The position numbers and the translations under genes were made by a program. This document shows, piece after piece, positions 7,096 through 15,917 of a stretch of 64,000 nt of DNA. Where the stretch lies: the NCBI RefSeq assembly GCF_000016985.1, contig NC_009633.1, positions 2,523,539-2,587,538 of the forward strand. Reading direction: 5' to 3'. Source of the stretch: Alkaliphilus metalliredigens QYMF (GTDB lineage Bacteria; Bacillota; Clostridia; Peptostreptococcales; Natronincolaceae). Every line of letters begins with the position of its first letter. Position 1 is the stretch's first letter. The notes below the pieces were generated by a model that was not told the origin of the DNA, ran no database searches, and saw nothing but the letters and a program-made list of their open reading frames with translations.

Positions 7096-7623
7096 ATGAC
7101 TAAAAGATTACATCGCCAAGAAGGACTGACATTAATCGAAGTATTAATAGCAATGACAATCGGTTCAATGATTGTCATTCTATCTATTTCTTATTTGAAT
7201 ATTGTAGTAAGGGGGTATATTACTCAACAAGATACATTACGAGTTGAACGAAATATGAGGTTCGCCCTAAACTATATAGAGAAGCGCATAAGGGAATGTG
7301 ATCAAAATCAAATCATTTATCATAGTGATACCCGAACTATTGAAGGGAGAAACTATGATAATCAGAGTATCTGGATTGATTTAAGTGGCAATAAAAGATC
7401 TCAACCGAATACGTTAATCTATTTTTATAAGGATACAGGAGAATTGAGAGTTAATAAAAATAATGAAAATAATGTACTAGTCAATATGATTAATGATATT
7501 ATTGTAAATGAATTGGTTGAAGGAAAATTAATTGAGATCGAAATTTTTGGACATGGCAGTAGCCATCCTATTAAAACCATTCTTAGACTAACAAATCCTC
7601 TAGATGGAGTGGAACCGCAATGA
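7096..7623 (+). CDS. Type IV prepilin-like protein (PilW/PulJ type)
   Basis: 175 residues. Leader MTKRLHRQEG is followed by LTLIEVLIAMTIGSMIVILS, the prepilin peptidase signature with Glu5. The body contains RNMRFALNYIEKRIREC and an IYFYKDTGELR stretch similar to PilW/PulJ-like minor pseudopilins. The stop overlaps the start of the next gene by the ATGA motif, indicating translational coupling. Confidence 0.85.
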   Translation: MTKRLHRQEGLTLIEVLIAMTIGSMIVILSISYLNIVVRGYITQQDTLRVERNMRFALNYIEKRIRECDQNQIIYHSDTRTIEGRNYDNQSIWIDLSGNKRSQPNTLIYFYKDTGELRVNKNNENNVLVNMINDIIVNELVEGKLIEIEIFGHGSSHPIKTILRLTNPLDGVEPQ

Positions 7624-8243
7624 TAAAAGGATATTGTACTTCCTCAAGAGGCATGGTTATGATTACGGTTATTATGATTATCTCAGTAGTTTTGTTATTA
7701 GCATTGTCTATGGTCACAGTATCAACCAATCATTATCAGATGGTGCATTCAAGTTCAAGTGGAATCAAGGCATATTACCTTGCTGAATCCGCCATTGATA
7801 TAACAACTTATGAATTACTTATCATGAGTGAACAAGCAATTTTTTATTTTTTAACGGATCTACAATCATATAAGATACAATATATTCTAGAAGGAGAAGA
7901 AGGTGATACAATCTTATTGAAGGATTATCATCCGCCAATTCTAGAGAATTATCTTGAGGACAAAGTAGTAGATCATTTAAGTATTATTGAAAGAAGGATC
8001 ACTCAGCCATTTGAAGAATATCATGCAAGTCATTACTATGAGATTTTAATTGAGGGGGTTAGCTTAAGTACAAATCATATTCAGATGATGGGAATCGGTT
8101 CTTATGATGAAGCTAGACGATTTATTAAGTTTGTGGTGCAGCTTCCAGAAGTAATCGAAGTTGGTGTAGATGCATTGGGTTTACCTGAAATAGAAGTGGT
8201 GCCCCTGAGGGTCGTATCTTATTATCAAACTTTTGGAGAATAA
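7620..8243 (+). CDS. PilX-like minor pilin/pilus assembly protein
   Basis: 207 residues, starting at ATG 7620 in the ATGA overlap. An N-terminal basic stretch and SSRGMVMITVIMIISVVLLL give a membrane segment without the canonical Glu5. AYYLAESAIDITTYELL follows, the AxxLAESA pattern of PilX/GspK-type proteins. The remaining domain is acidic and of unknown fold. It closes the four-gene prepilin set. Confidence 0.78.
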   Translation: MIKGYCTSSRGMVMITVIMIISVVLLLALSMVTVSTNHYQMVHSSSSGIKAYYLAESAIDITTYELLIMSEQAIFYFLTDLQSYKIQYILEGEEGDTILLKDYHPPILENYLEDKVVDHLSIIERRITQPFEEYHASHYYEILIEGVSLSTNHIQMMGIGSYDEARRFIKFVVQLPEVIEVGVDALGLPEIEVVPLRVVSYYQTFGE

Positions 8244-8323
8244 GCATGTTTATATAACAAATGAATTTTATATAGCTCAAATTGTATCATGAAATTTTGA
8301 TTCGTGAGGGGAAGGGTTTAATA

Positions 8324-8590
8324 ATGGTAAAGAACTATATGGAAGAAGTTGTAAATCAGGAAATAATGAAGATTTTAAAAAACTATCCACAACAGTGTCA
8401 ATGTGTTAGGTGCATTAATGATATGAAGGCTATTACCTTAAATGATTTGCCACCTAAATATATCGCCACAGATCAAGGCGAGGTATACACTAAGGTGAGT
8501 GAACTGTCAATACAGTTTGCAACAGATGTAACGAGGGCACTGATTGATGCCATTAATCGAGTAGGTGAATACCCAAGACATAGAAAATAA
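8324..8590 (+). CDS. comFB: ComFB family late competence protein
   Basis: 88 residues from ATG 8324, with GAGGGGAAG upstream. The sequence has the ComFB core: N-terminal VVNQEIMKILKNYPQ, then CQCVRCINDMKAITLNDLPPKY, with Cys residues spaced as in the family and probably zinc-binding. ComFB domains are linked to competence and, in cyanobacteria, cyclic-nucleotide signalling. Its place after minor pilins fits a pilus or DNA-uptake context. Confidence 0.85.
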   Translation: MVKNYMEEVVNQEIMKILKNYPQQCQCVRCINDMKAITLNDLPPKYIATDQGEVYTKVSELSIQFATDVTRALIDAINRVGEYPRHRK

Positions 8591-8737
8591 TGCAAAATAT
8601 TCTAAGTAGTTTCAAGGATGTAGTGTCTATGTAGGGTTACTCGAAGTTGTAATAAATTCTATTCAAAGCAATAAAAGTGTGATATGATATAGAGGAATTT
8701 ATTAACAAGGAAGTGTTTGTCAGAACTGGGAAAATAC

Positions 8738-8986
8738 ATAGTGGTTCTATGGTTCTAGCCTTAATTCATGATGTAAAGAGAGCCTGAATTCTATAGAAAA
8801 TTGACATTAGCTGAGATCAATGAAATATTATTGACAGAAGTTGCAAAAAACAATGTGCAATTGGACATAATACAAACAAATAGACAACACTCTGCCACAG
8901 CATGTGCATGTCTTGGACAAGTAGGTGGGTTTGCCGTTTCAAGTTATGTGCTGGCTCTTAAGGCCCTAGTGGAATATACCCAGTGA
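8738..8986 (+). pseudogene. aroQ: 3-dehydroquinate dehydratase (type II), decayed
   Basis: Pieces of type II dehydroquinase are recognisable in order. IVVL is followed by several stops where HGPNLN should be, then REPEFY, LTLAEINEILLTEVAKNN and LDIIQTN. There the protein jumps directly to RQHSATACACLGQVGGFAVS and ALKALVE, the normal C-terminus. About 65 central residues, including the NPGAYTH and EVHLSN active-site blocks, are missing, and the N-terminal loop carries stops and a frameshift. The place just before the M24 peptidase and efp is where aroQ (yqhS) sits in Bacillus and many Clostridia. The enzyme cannot be functional. Confidence 0.86.
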
Positions 8987-9013
8987 TAAATTGCTTGGCT
9001 AAGGGGGAACTAG

Positions 9014-10081
9014 ATGGAAAGCCGTATTCAAAAAATAAGAGAAACATTAAAAGACAAGAATTTAGACTGTATGCTGCTGTATAAACCTGAGAATCGACGG
9101 TATGTCTCTGGATTTACTGGAACAACTGGTTATGTGGTGGTCACTCATGATGAAGCTAAATTCATGACAGATTTTAGATATATCGAGCAAGCAAAAACGC
9201 AGTGTCAAGGTTTTGAAATTATTGAAATCAGTAAAGAAAAACCACTTACTTATGTCTTAAATCAATTTCAAATCAGTAAATTAGGTATAGAAGAAGACCA
9301 TGTAACCTATGGGCAATATAAAGATTATTCTATGAAGTTAGACCAGATAGAGCTAATTGCCTTAGATGGCGCTTTGACAAAGCTGAGGGTTATAAAAGAT
9401 GAAGATGAAATTAACAATATTACTCAAGCAGCTAGAATTGCAGATAAAGCTTTTATACATATATTAAAATATGTTAAACCCGGAATAATGGAAATTGAAG
9501 TTGCTTTAGAAATTGAATCTTTTATGAAGCAAAAGGGTGCAAGTAAATTGAGTTTCGATATGATTGTCGCTTCAGGAGAAAGGTCTGCTTTGCCCCATGG
9601 GGTTGCTTCTAATAAGACGTTATCCCTAGGTGATACCATTACGTTAGATTTTGGTTGTGTATACAATGGCTATTGCTCTGATATGACTCGGACCTTTATA
9701 CTGGGTCAAGCTACTGAAAAACAAAAAGAAATTTATGCTATTGTATTAGAAGCACAAAACAAAGCATTACAATCTGTCAGACCTGGTATTACAGGAGCAG
9801 AGTTAGATGAGATTGCTAGGGATGTGATTTCTAAGAAAGGCTATGGTGCCTACTTTGGACATGGTTTAGGACATGGAGTTGGCTTAGAAATTCATGAGCT
9901 CCCTCACATTAACCAGTTAGGCAAAGAGCCCTTAGCGCCCGGCATGGTTATCACAATTGAACCAGGTATATATGTGCCTGGATTTTCAGGGGTGAGAATT
10001 GAAGACTTAGTCGTTGTGACACATGATGGATATGAAGTCTTGTCCAAATCAACTAAAGAGTTCATAGAGCTAAACAGATAG
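9014..10081 (+). CDS. M24 family Xaa-Pro peptidase (YqhT-like)
   Basis: 355 residues with a creatinase-like N-terminal domain (to about 125) and a pita-bread catalytic domain. The metal ligands are visible: Asp in TLDFG, Asp in CSDMTRTF, His in GHGLGHGVGLEIHE, Glu in TIEPGIY and Glu in RIEDL. This is the usual dinuclear metal set of proline-specific aminopeptidases. It lies directly upstream of efp, an order shared with Bacillus (yqhT-efp). Ribosome-binding site AAGGGGGA precedes ATG 9014. It is a cytoplasmic enzyme cutting N-terminal Xaa-Pro bonds. Confidence 0.93.
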   Translation: MESRIQKIRETLKDKNLDCMLLYKPENRRYVSGFTGTTGYVVVTHDEAKFMTDFRYIEQAKTQCQGFEIIEISKEKPLTYVLNQFQISKLGIEEDHVTYGQYKDYSMKLDQIELIALDGALTKLRVIKDEDEINNITQAARIADKAFIHILKYVKPGIMEIEVALEIESFMKQKGASKLSFDMIVASGERSALPHGVASNKTLSLGDTITLDFGCVYNGYCSDMTRTFILGQATEKQKEIYAIVLEAQNKALQSVRPGITGAELDEIARDVISKKGYGAYFGHGLGHGVGLEIHELPHINQLGKEPLAPGMVITIEPGIYVPGFSGVRIEDLVVVTHDGYEVLSKSTKEFIELNR

Positions 10082-10116
10082 CAATATAGACAAATGAATA
10101 TGGAGGGATTTACTTT

Positions 10117-10674
10117 ATGATTTCAGCAGGTGATTTTAGAAAAGGTGTTACATTTGTAATGGATGGGCATCCATATGTGGTAATAGATTTCCAGCATGTG
10201 AAGCCTGGAAAAGGAGCAGCATTTGTCCGAACTAAATATAAAAATTTAAAAACTGGATCCACTAGGGAAGAAGCTTTTAATCCTTCTGATAAATTTCCAA
10301 GGGCTCATATTGAAACAAAGGAAATGCAATATTTATATAACGATAGTGATCTTTACTACTTTATGGATAATGAAACCTATGAACAAGTTCCTTTAACATT
10401 AGTTGAAGTAGAAGACGCTATTAAATACCTAAAAGAAAATGATAGTGCAATAATTAAATTTTACGAAGGAAGACCTTTTCAAGTTGAACCACCCATTTTT
10501 GTTGAATTAAAAGTTATTGAAACAGAACCTGGTGTCAAGGGAGATACTGCCACCAATGTAACAAAAGCTGCTACTGTTGAAACAGGAGCAATTGTATATG
10601 TTCCAGTGTTTGTCAATGAAGGAAATATAATTAAAGTTGACACCCGTACTGGAGAATATATGTCAAGGGTATAA
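10117..10674 (+). CDS. efp: Translation elongation factor P
   Basis: 185 residues, exactly family length. The KOW-like N-terminal domain carries the loop KPGKGAAF that in other bacteria holds the modified Lys32. Two OB domains follow, ending in [12 protein letters not shown], a standard EF-P terminus. It relieves ribosome stalling at polyproline. No EpmA or EpmB is seen in the window, as expected for a Firmicute with a different or absent modification. The gap to the M24 peptidase gene is 35 bp. Confidence 0.97.
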   Translation: MISAGDFRKGVTFVMDGHPYVVIDFQHVKPGKGAAFVRTKYKNLKTGSTREEAFNPSDKFPRAHIETKEMQYLYNDSDLYYFMDNETYEQVPLTLVEVEDAIKYLKENDSAIIKFYEGRPFQVEPPIFVELKVIETEPGVKGDTATNVTKAATVETGAIVYVPVFVNEGNIIKVDTRTGEYMSRV

Positions 10675-10730
10675 AATATCTAAAAAAGGAAATATTAAAA
10701 TCGTATGATAAAAAGAGGAGGAGATATATA

Positions 10731-11153
10731 ATGAACCATTTATATGAAAGAGTAGCGTACTTAAAAGGCTTAGCAGAAGGATTAAATGTAGAAGAGAACT
10801 CTAAGGACGGTAAGCTATTAATGGGCATCATCGAAACATTAGAGGATTTTGCAGATGGGTTAGTTGAACTAAGTGAGGACCAAGATGATTTAGCTGAGTA
10901 TGTAGAATCATTAGATGAAGATTTAGCAGAAGTAGAAGAAGAATTATTTGAATGTGATGAGGAAGACTTAGAAGATGAAGAGGATATTGATTTTGTTGAG
11001 GTAGAATGTCCAAACTGTCACGAAGATGTTTATGTTGATGAAGACTTGATATACGAAGATGACGTAGATATTGTTTGCCCTCGTTGTCATGAGCATGTCG
11101 ACCTAGTAGAAGAAGCCTATGATATTGAAGATTTAGACGATATAAAAGAATAA
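10731..11153 (+). CDS. CD1247 N-terminal domain-type acidic zinc-ribbon protein
   Basis: 140 residues, very acidic. The N-terminus (LYERVAYLKGLAEGLNV, then GKLLMGIIETLEDFADGL) matches the domain named after C. difficile CD1247. A Glu/Asp-rich helix and two Cys pairs (CPNC and CPRC, about residues 92-117) form a small zinc ribbon. The function is unknown. It follows efp with a strong ribosome-binding site (GAGGAGG) and is ended by the terminator at 11171. Confidence 0.8.
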   Translation: MNHLYERVAYLKGLAEGLNVEENSKDGKLLMGIIETLEDFADGLVELSEDQDDLAEYVESLDEDLAEVEEELFECDEEDLEDEEDIDFVEVECPNCHEDVYVDEDLIYEDDVDIVCPRCHEHVDLVEEAYDIEDLDDIKE

Positions 11154-11170
11154 AATAATAATAATTCTAA

Positions 11171-11203
11171 AAACCAATGATAAAATCATTGGTTTTTTTC
11201 TTT
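11171..11203 (+). terminator. Intrinsic terminator before the spoIIIA operon
   Basis: AAACCAATGAT (11171-11181), three-base loop, complementary arm 11185-11195, then a T-rich tail. It separates the efp group from the sporulation operon. Confidence 0.9.
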
Positions 11204-11270
11204 TTTTTGATAAAGAAAGCATATTTTGATAGAAAGGTAAATATCTATTTATATAAAGGAGGGACATGTT

Positions 11271-12311
11271 GTGAGACATCAAAACCAGAGTATTAATTTT
11301 ATCAAAAAAGAACTTATAAATAGTGCTGTTGAGCAACTTCAACAATACCTATGTCCTGAGATCAGAGAAGTCATCAATAAAATACCCTTGGAATTTAAAG
11401 AAGTGATGGAAGAAATAAGATTAAGAGCTAATCAGCCATTGATGGTAGGTGGGAATGGACAAGACTATTTTGTAACAGAACAAGGTCAATTAGAGCGCAA
11501 TGAGTATTTAGGCCATGTAGTCAAGAGGATTAATATTCAAAATACACTACAATTCATATCAAATTATTCAATTTACTCCGTAGAAGATGAATTGAGAAAT
11601 GGTTATATTACAGTTGAAGGAGGTCACCGGATCGGTATCGTTGGAAAAGCTGTAAAAGATAAAACAGGGGTAAAAACCCTAAAGGATTTTACAGGACTGA
11701 ATATTAGAGTTGCAAGAGAGAAAAAAGGTATTGCTTTACCATTACTATCCCATCTAATTGACCATAATCATGAGATGTTAAATACCCTCATTGTTTCGCC
11801 ACCACAATGTGGGAAAACAACATTACTAAGAGATATCATCAGAAATATTAGCAGAGGTGTTGAAGAGATTTCTTTAAAAGGACACAAGGTAGGCGTTGTG
11901 GATGAACGTTCTGAAATTGCAGCATCCTTCCAAGGAGTCGCACAAAATGATTTAGGCCCAAGAACGGATGTATTAGATGCCTGTCCAAAGGCCATAGGCA
12001 TGATGATGTTAATACGTGCCATGTCACCAGATGTCATCGCTACTGATGAAATTGGGAGACACGAGGATGGCATGGCAATAGAAGAAGCAATCATGGCTGG
12101 AATAAAACTAATTACAACTGTGCATGGCAATTCACTAGATGAAATATTAGGTAGAAAAGTAATTGGTCATTTGATTCAAGATAAAATTTTCCATCGAATC
12201 ATATTTCTATCCAATAAAAATGGCCCTGGGACCATAGAAAAAATCCTTGATGGTGAAAGTTTATCTCAATTAAAAATGTCACCCTTATTATTAAAAGGAG
12301 TGGTGGGTTAA
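11271..12311 (+). CDS. spoIIIAA: Stage III sporulation protein AA (secretion-type ATPase)
   Basis: 346 residues from GTG 11271 with AAGGAGGG. The Walker A variant PPQCGKTTLLRD lies near residue 177, and a Walker B-like DVIATDEIG precedes HEDG. This is the ATPase of the SpoIIIA-SpoIIQ channel through which the mother cell feeds the forespore, related to type II/IV secretion ATPases. It heads the complete AA-AH operon. GCATATTT about 50 bp upstream could be a sigma-E -35, but no clear -10 is visible. Confidence 0.97.
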   Translation: MRHQNQSINFIKKELINSAVEQLQQYLCPEIREVINKIPLEFKEVMEEIRLRANQPLMVGGNGQDYFVTEQGQLERNEYLGHVVKRINIQNTLQFISNYSIYSVEDELRNGYITVEGGHRIGIVGKAVKDKTGVKTLKDFTGLNIRVAREKKGIALPLLSHLIDHNHEMLNTLIVSPPQCGKTTLLRDIIRNISRGVEEISLKGHKVGVVDERSEIAASFQGVAQNDLGPRTDVLDACPKAIGMMMLIRAMSPDVIATDEIGRHEDGMAIEEAIMAGIKLITTVHGNSLDEILGRKVIGHLIQDKIFHRIIFLSNKNGPGTIEKILDGESLSQLKMSPLLLKGVVG

Positions 12312-12833
12312 ATGATACTTAAGCTGTTATTATCTATACTTATCGTAATCTGTAGTGGATTAATCGGAATCATATATGCCAAAGCATATATAGATCGGAG
12401 CAAATTACTAAGAGATTTGATTTCTACATTACAAATGTTAGAGACAGAAATCATGTATGGAGCCACGCCCTTACCAGAACTAATGGTTTTATTGGCTGCA
12501 AAATCAGAAAGGGAAATCGCAAGATTGTTTCAGATGACAGCTCACAATTTACAAAAACATGATGGACATACCTTCGCGTCAGTATGGCGGAAATCTGTTA
12601 ATGTCATGGGAAAAGAAACAGTGTTGAAAGAAAGGGATATTGCTTTATTGGTCTCTTTAGGAAATAATCTTGGGATTTCTGATCAAGAAAATCAAGTAAA
12701 GCATATCAGGTTAACAATGGAAGAGATGAGAAGAAACTATGACGAAGCTATTATGCTACAGCGTAAAAATGAAAAGTTGTATAAAAGTCTCGGAGTGTTG
12801 TTTGGATTAACAGTCGTAATTGTTTTCTTTTGA
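12312..12833 (+). CDS. spoIIIAB: Stage III sporulation protein AB
   Basis: 173 residues starting immediately after the spoIIIAA stop. There is a membrane segment at the N-terminus (about residues 2-22) and another at the C-terminus, with a helical body containing LQMLETEIMYGATPLPELM. The family resembles GspF-type platform proteins of secretion systems. It is the membrane anchor partner of the SpoIIIAA ATPase. Confidence 0.95.
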   Translation: MILKLLLSILIVICSGLIGIIYAKAYIDRSKLLRDLISTLQMLETEIMYGATPLPELMVLLAAKSEREIARLFQMTAHNLQKHDGHTFASVWRKSVNVMGKETVLKERDIALLVSLGNNLGISDQENQVKHIRLTMEEMRRNYDEAIMLQRKNEKLYKSLGVLFGLTVVIVFF

Positions 12834-12867
12834 TTTATACAAAAGGTTAAATAGAGGAGGTAAAATC

Positions 12868-13071
12868 ATGATTATGAATGTAGATTTAATTTTTAAAATA
12901 GCGGCAATTGGCATTGTTGTGGCTGTTTTAAATCAGGTGTTAATCCGAGCAGGAAGAGAAGAACAGGCTATGATGACTACTTTAGTGGGAATTGTTGTTG
13001 TGTTGACCATGGTTATTAATCTAATCAATAATCTATTTGACACAGTTAAAACAATGTTTCAATTGTATTAA
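12868..13071 (+). CDS. spoIIIAC: Stage III sporulation protein AC
   Basis: 67 residues from ATG 12868, chosen for AGAGGAGG 9 bases upstream; ATG 12874 is an alternative. Two hydrophobic segments are separated by RAGREEQAM. Length and pattern are typical of SpoIIIAC, a small membrane subunit of the channel that is related to SpoIIIAD. Confidence 0.93.
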   Translation: MIMNVDLIFKIAAIGIVVAVLNQVLIRAGREEQAMMTTLVGIVVVLTMVINLINNLFDTVKTMFQLY

Positions 13072-13083
13072 GGATGTGATGAA

Positions 13084-13470
13084 ATGGAAATTTTTCAAGT
13101 TGTTGCTATAGGCTTGGTTGCTGCTATTTTATCAGTCGTATTGAAAAATCAGAAGCCAGAGATTGGTATGTACATTAGTATTGTTACTGGGCTTATCATC
13201 TTCTTTTTTATTGCAACTAAACTGCAGGCAGTTATTGAAATCTTAAGTCAGCTAGCAACTAAAATTAATCTAGATAGTGTCTATCTTTCTACGATTCTGA
13301 AGATAGTGGGGATTGCATACATTGCTGAATTTGGATCACAAGTTTGTAAGGATGCCGGTGAAGGATTAATTGCTTCTAAAATAGAATTTGCAGGTAAAAT
13401 TTTGATAATGGTGATGGCAGTTCCAATTTTGGTTTCGTTGATGGATTTAATTATAAATATGGTGCCCTAG
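13084..13470 (+). CDS. spoIIIAD: Stage III sporulation protein AD
   Basis: 128 residues with four hydrophobic segments, including a GMYISIVTGLIIFFFIATKL stretch and EFGSQVCKDAGEGLIASKIE, both family hallmarks. It is an integral membrane subunit of the SpoIIIA-SpoIIQ complex. The gap to spoIIIAC is 12 bp. Confidence 0.95.
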   Translation: MEIFQVVAIGLVAAILSVVLKNQKPEIGMYISIVTGLIIFFFIATKLQAVIEILSQLATKINLDSVYLSTILKIVGIAYIAEFGSQVCKDAGEGLIASKIEFAGKILIMVMAVPILVSLMDLIINMVP

Positions 13471-13473
13471 GAT

Positions 13474-14655
13474 GTGAAGCATATGAAGAAGCTTATTTTT
13501 CTTGTAATAGGAATAATGATAATGATGTTATCAGTAAGCTGGGCTGATGAAGGAAGCTTAACTACAGATGACATCATTGCAAGTCAAATTAACAAATTAG
13601 ATACCGACGAATTACAACAGATTATGAATAGCATTAACCAAGATGCAGAAGGATATTTTCCTAGTATAGAAATAAAACCACTCATCTTTAAAATCATTAA
13701 AGGTGAAGAGGTCTTATCCCTGAAAGAGATCAGCCAAGCTGTTTTAGGATACTTATTTAAAGAAGTTCTCATCAACTGGAGATTACTTGGACAAATTGTT
13801 ATATTGGCGGCTATATATGCTGTTTTAAGTAATTTGCAAAGTGCATTTGAAAATGATGCTGTGGCTAAGCTAGCCTATACTGTATGCTATTTGGTCATCA
13901 TTTCTATCACAATACAAACCTTTATGATTGCTATTAATATAGGAAGAGACGCAATTACATCAATGGTCACTTTCATGCAGGTTTTATTACCCATACTACT
14001 TGCATTATTGATGGCCATGGGAGGCATCGCAACCTCAGCTTTTTTTCATCCCGTATTATTAGCATCAATCGGTTTAATTGGAACCATTATACAAAATGTA
14101 GTTCTACCCTTAATCTTTTTTTCGGCTATTCTGGCAGTTATCAATAACTTTACACACAAGATCCAAATCACAAAGCTAGCTAGTCTACTGAAACAAGCAG
14201 CCATAGTCATTCTTGGGTTCGTACTAACGACTTTTGTTGGAATCATTACAATCCAAGGGATAACAGCATCAACGGTGGATGGCATTACCATTAGAACAGC
14301 AAAGTTCGCTGTAGATAAATTTATACCTGTTGTGGGTGGGTTCTTATCAGATGCTGTTGATACTGTAATCGGCTGCTCTTTGCTACTAAAGAATGCTGTT
14401 GGCGCCATTGGATTGCTCACTATATTCTTAATTTGTTTGATTCCCATGATCAAAATTTTAGCATTGGTCATTATTTACAAATTAAGTGCAGCGATTATAG
14501 AACCCATTGCAGATAAACAATTAGTTGATTGTCTCAACAGTATGAGTAACTCATTGGTAATACTTTTTGCAACTGTATCCTCTGTAGCCATTATGTTTTT
14601 CATAACCATAACAATTATTGTTGCAACAGGTAATATCACAGTGATGATGAGGTAG
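13474..14655 (+). CDS. spoIIIAE: Stage III sporulation protein AE
   Basis: 393 residues from GTG 13474, or 390 from ATG 13483, which has slightly better spacing from CTAGGATG. An N-terminal signal sequence, a soluble loop rich in Asn/Asp to about residue 75, and then at least six membrane segments are present. It is the large polytopic subunit of the feeding-tube apparatus. The start is only 3 bp after the spoIIIAD stop. Confidence 0.95.
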   Translation: MKHMKKLIFLVIGIMIMMLSVSWADEGSLTTDDIIASQINKLDTDELQQIMNSINQDAEGYFPSIEIKPLIFKIIKGEEVLSLKEISQAVLGYLFKEVLINWRLLGQIVILAAIYAVLSNLQSAFENDAVAKLAYTVCYLVIISITIQTFMIAINIGRDAITSMVTFMQVLLPILLALLMAMGGIATSAFFHPVLLASIGLIGTIIQNVVLPLIFFSAILAVINNFTHKIQITKLASLLKQAAIVILGFVLTTFVGIITIQGITASTVDGITIRTAKFAVDKFIPVVGGFLSDAVDTVIGCSLLLKNAVGAIGLLTIFLICLIPMIKILALVIIYKLSAAIIEPIADKQLVDCLNSMSNSLVILFATVSSVAIMFFITITIIVATGNITVMMR

Positions 14656-14663
14656 GTGATAAG

Positions 14664-15287
14664 ATGGAAATGATTAGAGAATGGGTTGTAACGATATTGT
14701 CTGTCATTATTTTTGTAACCTTCATAGAAATTTTAATCCCTAATTCAAATTACAAAAGGTATGTCAATGTCGTAATAGGGTTATTGGTGATGGTTATTAT
14801 TCTAAGTCCTCTCAATAAGCTAATAAGAGGCGACGTAGATATGACGGAAAGTATGCTTGAGACCTCTCAAAAAATAGAACATTTAACGATGGAAAAAAGA
14901 CTTGATAGCTATGAAGCACATCAAAGTGAAATGATTATTGGAGTATATGAGGATAATCTAAAGAAACAGATTAAAATGCGAATCGAAGATAGAATGGATT
15001 ATCGTGTGGCATCTATAGATTTAGACATTGAAGTAAAGGATCAAGCAAATCTAGGACACATTAATGAAATATCATTAACTTTGCATTCCCAAGCAAATGA
15101 AGTGATTGAAAATGCAAATATAGAGCTCGTAAAAGTTAGTGTTCAAATAAGTGAAAAAAATAATAATACTCAGGACATTAAAAGCATATCCATAAGTAAT
15201 GAAGAAGAGGATGTAATAAGGGAACTAAGTGACTATTACAACATAGCAAAAGACAACGTTTTTGTACAAATACTTAAGGAAAATTAG
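14664..15287 (+). CDS. spoIIIAF: Stage III sporulation protein AF
   Basis: 207 residues. Two hydrophobic helices (about 8-25 and 33-50) are separated by PNSNYKRYVN, a family signature. A soluble region follows whose C-terminal half has the beta-alpha pattern of ring-building motifs. It is anchored in the mother-cell membrane. Confidence 0.94.
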   Translation: MEMIREWVVTILSVIIFVTFIEILIPNSNYKRYVNVVIGLLVMVIILSPLNKLIRGDVDMTESMLETSQKIEHLTMEKRLDSYEAHQSEMIIGVYEDNLKKQIKMRIEDRMDYRVASIDLDIEVKDQANLGHINEISLTLHSQANEVIENANIELVKVSVQISEKNNNTQDIKSISISNEEEDVIRELSDYYNIAKDNVFVQILKEN

Positions 15288-15307
15288 AGAACAAGGGGAG
15301 GATACAA

Positions 15308-15898
15308 ATGAGTGAGAGAAAATGGGATGAAGTACTAAAGGGGTTACTGTCAAAAAAGTATGTGGCTAATATAATTGTACTTATGGCGATAGCAGTTATT
15401 GCATTAATTGTTTCCAGTGATTTTCTTGCCCCAAACACGAAGCCAAATAACATTCAAAGCGACCCATTGGGAGACACACTGGTTCAACAAAATCAAGGTA
15501 ATCTAACAGATGAAGAGCGGATAGAAGGGAGGCTAAAGGCAATATTAGAGAATATTCGTGGAGCAGGAACTGTAGAAGTCATGATTACCTTTGAGATAGG
15601 ACCTGAAATTATTCCTGCTTCAAATGTTGTACAATCTCAGGATTTGACTGAGGAAAAAGATGCCAATGGCGGCGAAAGGACTATCACTTCAACAAACACA
15701 AATGAGACAATCGTCACCACAAATGATAGTGGTGGGAATAACCCCCTGGTATTGAAAGAAATCAAACCACAGATCAATGGCGTGATTGTCGTTGCACAGG
15801 GGGCGGAAAATGCTGAAGTGAAAAGGAAACTGTATGATGCAGTTAGAACCGTTTTACAGGTGTCTGGACATAAAGTCCAAATTTATCCTAAAAAATAA
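15308..15898 (+). CDS. spoIIIAG: Stage III sporulation protein AG
   Basis: 196 residues with one membrane helix (about 20-38). A linker precedes the ring-building domain containing LKAILENIRGAGTVEVMITFE and an insertion rich in Asn/Thr, then INGVIVVAQGAENAEVKRKL. In B. subtilis this protein forms a 30-fold ring resembling secretin and FliF rings. Confidence 0.95.
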   Translation: MSERKWDEVLKGLLSKKYVANIIVLMAIAVIALIVSSDFLAPNTKPNNIQSDPLGDTLVQQNQGNLTDEERIEGRLKAILENIRGAGTVEVMITFEIGPEIIPASNVVQSQDLTEEKDANGGERTITSTNTNETIVTTNDSGGNNPLVLKEIKPQINGVIVVAQGAENAEVKRKLYDAVRTVLQVSGHKVQIYPKK

Positions 15899-15917
15899 TA
15901 GAATTGATTGAGGGGGA

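Noticed and set aside
11219-11245. A sigma-E promoter for the spoIIIA operon (GCATATTT as -35).
   Set aside because: The expected -10 (CATACAMT) is not convincingly matched at the right spacing, so it was not listed as a feature.
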